Of a DNA stretch of 5,070 bases, positions 4,832 to 5,070 are shown one piece after another. Numbering within the stretch: position 1 is the first letter of the stretch; each line of letters starts with the position of its first letter. Below the pieces are notes generated by a model. It saw nothing but the letters and a program-made list of their open reading frames with translations. It was not told the DNA's origin and ran no database searches. Both the position numbers and the translations under genes were made by a program. The DNA is from an uncultured Lachnospira sp. (GTDB lineage Bacteria; Bacillota; Clostridia; Lachnospirales; Lachnospiraceae), in NCBI GenBank assembly GCA_934358235.1, contig CAKRKK010000173.1, forward strand, positions 1-5,070, in the 5' to 3' direction.

Positions 4832-5070
4832 ATGTCAGCAGATAAAACTAATGTAATGAGAATTCTGGATCAGAAGAAGATTAAATATAAAATGCACGAA
4901 TATAAGGAATCAGGTGCTGTAAGCGGAATTGAGGTTGCAGCAGCACTAGGACAGGATCCTAAGAGAGCTTTTAAGACACTTGTTACCATAGGCAAAAGTG
5001 GTAATCATTATGTATTTATGGTTCCTGTGGCTAAAGAGCTTGATTTAAAGAAAGCAGCCAGGTGTGTAGG
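4832..5070 (+). CDS. ybaK: Cys-tRNA(Pro) deacylase, YbaK/EbsC family (3' end outside window)
   Basis: YbaK proteins hydrolyse cysteine wrongly attached to tRNA(Pro), a free-standing editing activity in the cytosol; the wider family also includes ProX-type and INS-domain deacylases. Seventy-nine codons are present, about half of the usual 155-160 residues. The N-terminus TNVMRILDQKKIKYKMHEY (6-24) and the block FKTLVTIGKSGNHYVFMVPV (about 47-66), followed by AKELDLKKAARCVG, fit the YbaK subfamily. Lys48 in FKTL aligns with the essential Lys46 of the H. influenzae enzyme. The start at 4832 has GGAGG (4816-4820) 11 bases upstream. In-frame ATGs at 4754, 4760 and 4814 would add residues not typical of the family, and the first two lie before the promoter's -10 box. 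The symbol is by family resemblance; substrate specificity is inferred. Confidence 0.9.
   Translation, partial: MSADKTNVMRILDQKKIKYKMHEYKESGAVSGIEVAAALGQDPKRAFKTLVTIGKSGNHYVFMVPVAKELDLKKAARCV

Noticed and set aside
1..5070. CRISPR arrays, insertion sequences, phage genes, attachment sites
   Set aside because: No regularly spaced repeats, transposase motifs, terminal inverted repeats or tRNA-adjacent duplications were seen. I checked for a duplicated tmRNA 3' end within the window and saw none.

Overview
The window reads as an ordinary, AT-rich chromosomal segment of a low-GC Gram-positive bacterium. A clostridial, Lachnospiraceae-like organism is my best guess. The basis is protein style (SecG, a short RNase R, SmpB with a YDKR tail motif), strong AGGAGG ribosome binding sites, sigma-A type promoters, and a tmRNA whose 5' domain resembles that of Firmicutes. 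The placement is an inference from family resemblance and not a database result.

Layout on the + strand: the C-terminal half of gpmI (glycolytic phosphoglycerate mutase) ends at 742. A consensus-like extended -10 promoter (786-814) then drives secG (856-1113), which is followed by an intrinsic terminator (1131-1170). Next come rnr (RNase R, 1252-3396) and smpB (3446-3922), 49 bases apart and probably co-transcribed. On the - strand, facing smpB, lies a complete ssrA tmRNA gene (4411 down to 4075). It has its own promoter (about 4475-4446) and a strong terminator hairpin (4065-4015) that separates it from smpB. A gene-free stretch (4412-4831) holds the divergent ssrA promoter, a cluster of CACAAG/CTTGTG half-sites around a possible second promoter, a tiny possible leader ORF, and a promoter for the last gene. 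That gene is a YbaK/EbsC-type Cys-tRNA(Pro) deacylase (from 4832), cut off by the window end.

Functionally, the core is a trans-translation (ribosome rescue) module. tmRNA and SmpB rescue ribosomes stalled on broken mRNAs and tag the nascent chain, and RNase R degrades the defective mRNA. SecG belongs to the protein-export channel and is commonly found beside rnr-smpB in Firmicutes. The downstream deacylase adds a translation-fidelity function, though it may be there by chance.

I see no undescribed large system. The points worth a second look are at small scale: a tmRNA tag ending in AYAA with a single UAG stop, a tmRNA gene without an encoded CCA and convergent to smpB, an RNase R lacking the basic C-terminal tail, a 10-bp-period tandem repeat before rnr, and the half-site cluster plus mini-ORF in the 4412-4831 gap.
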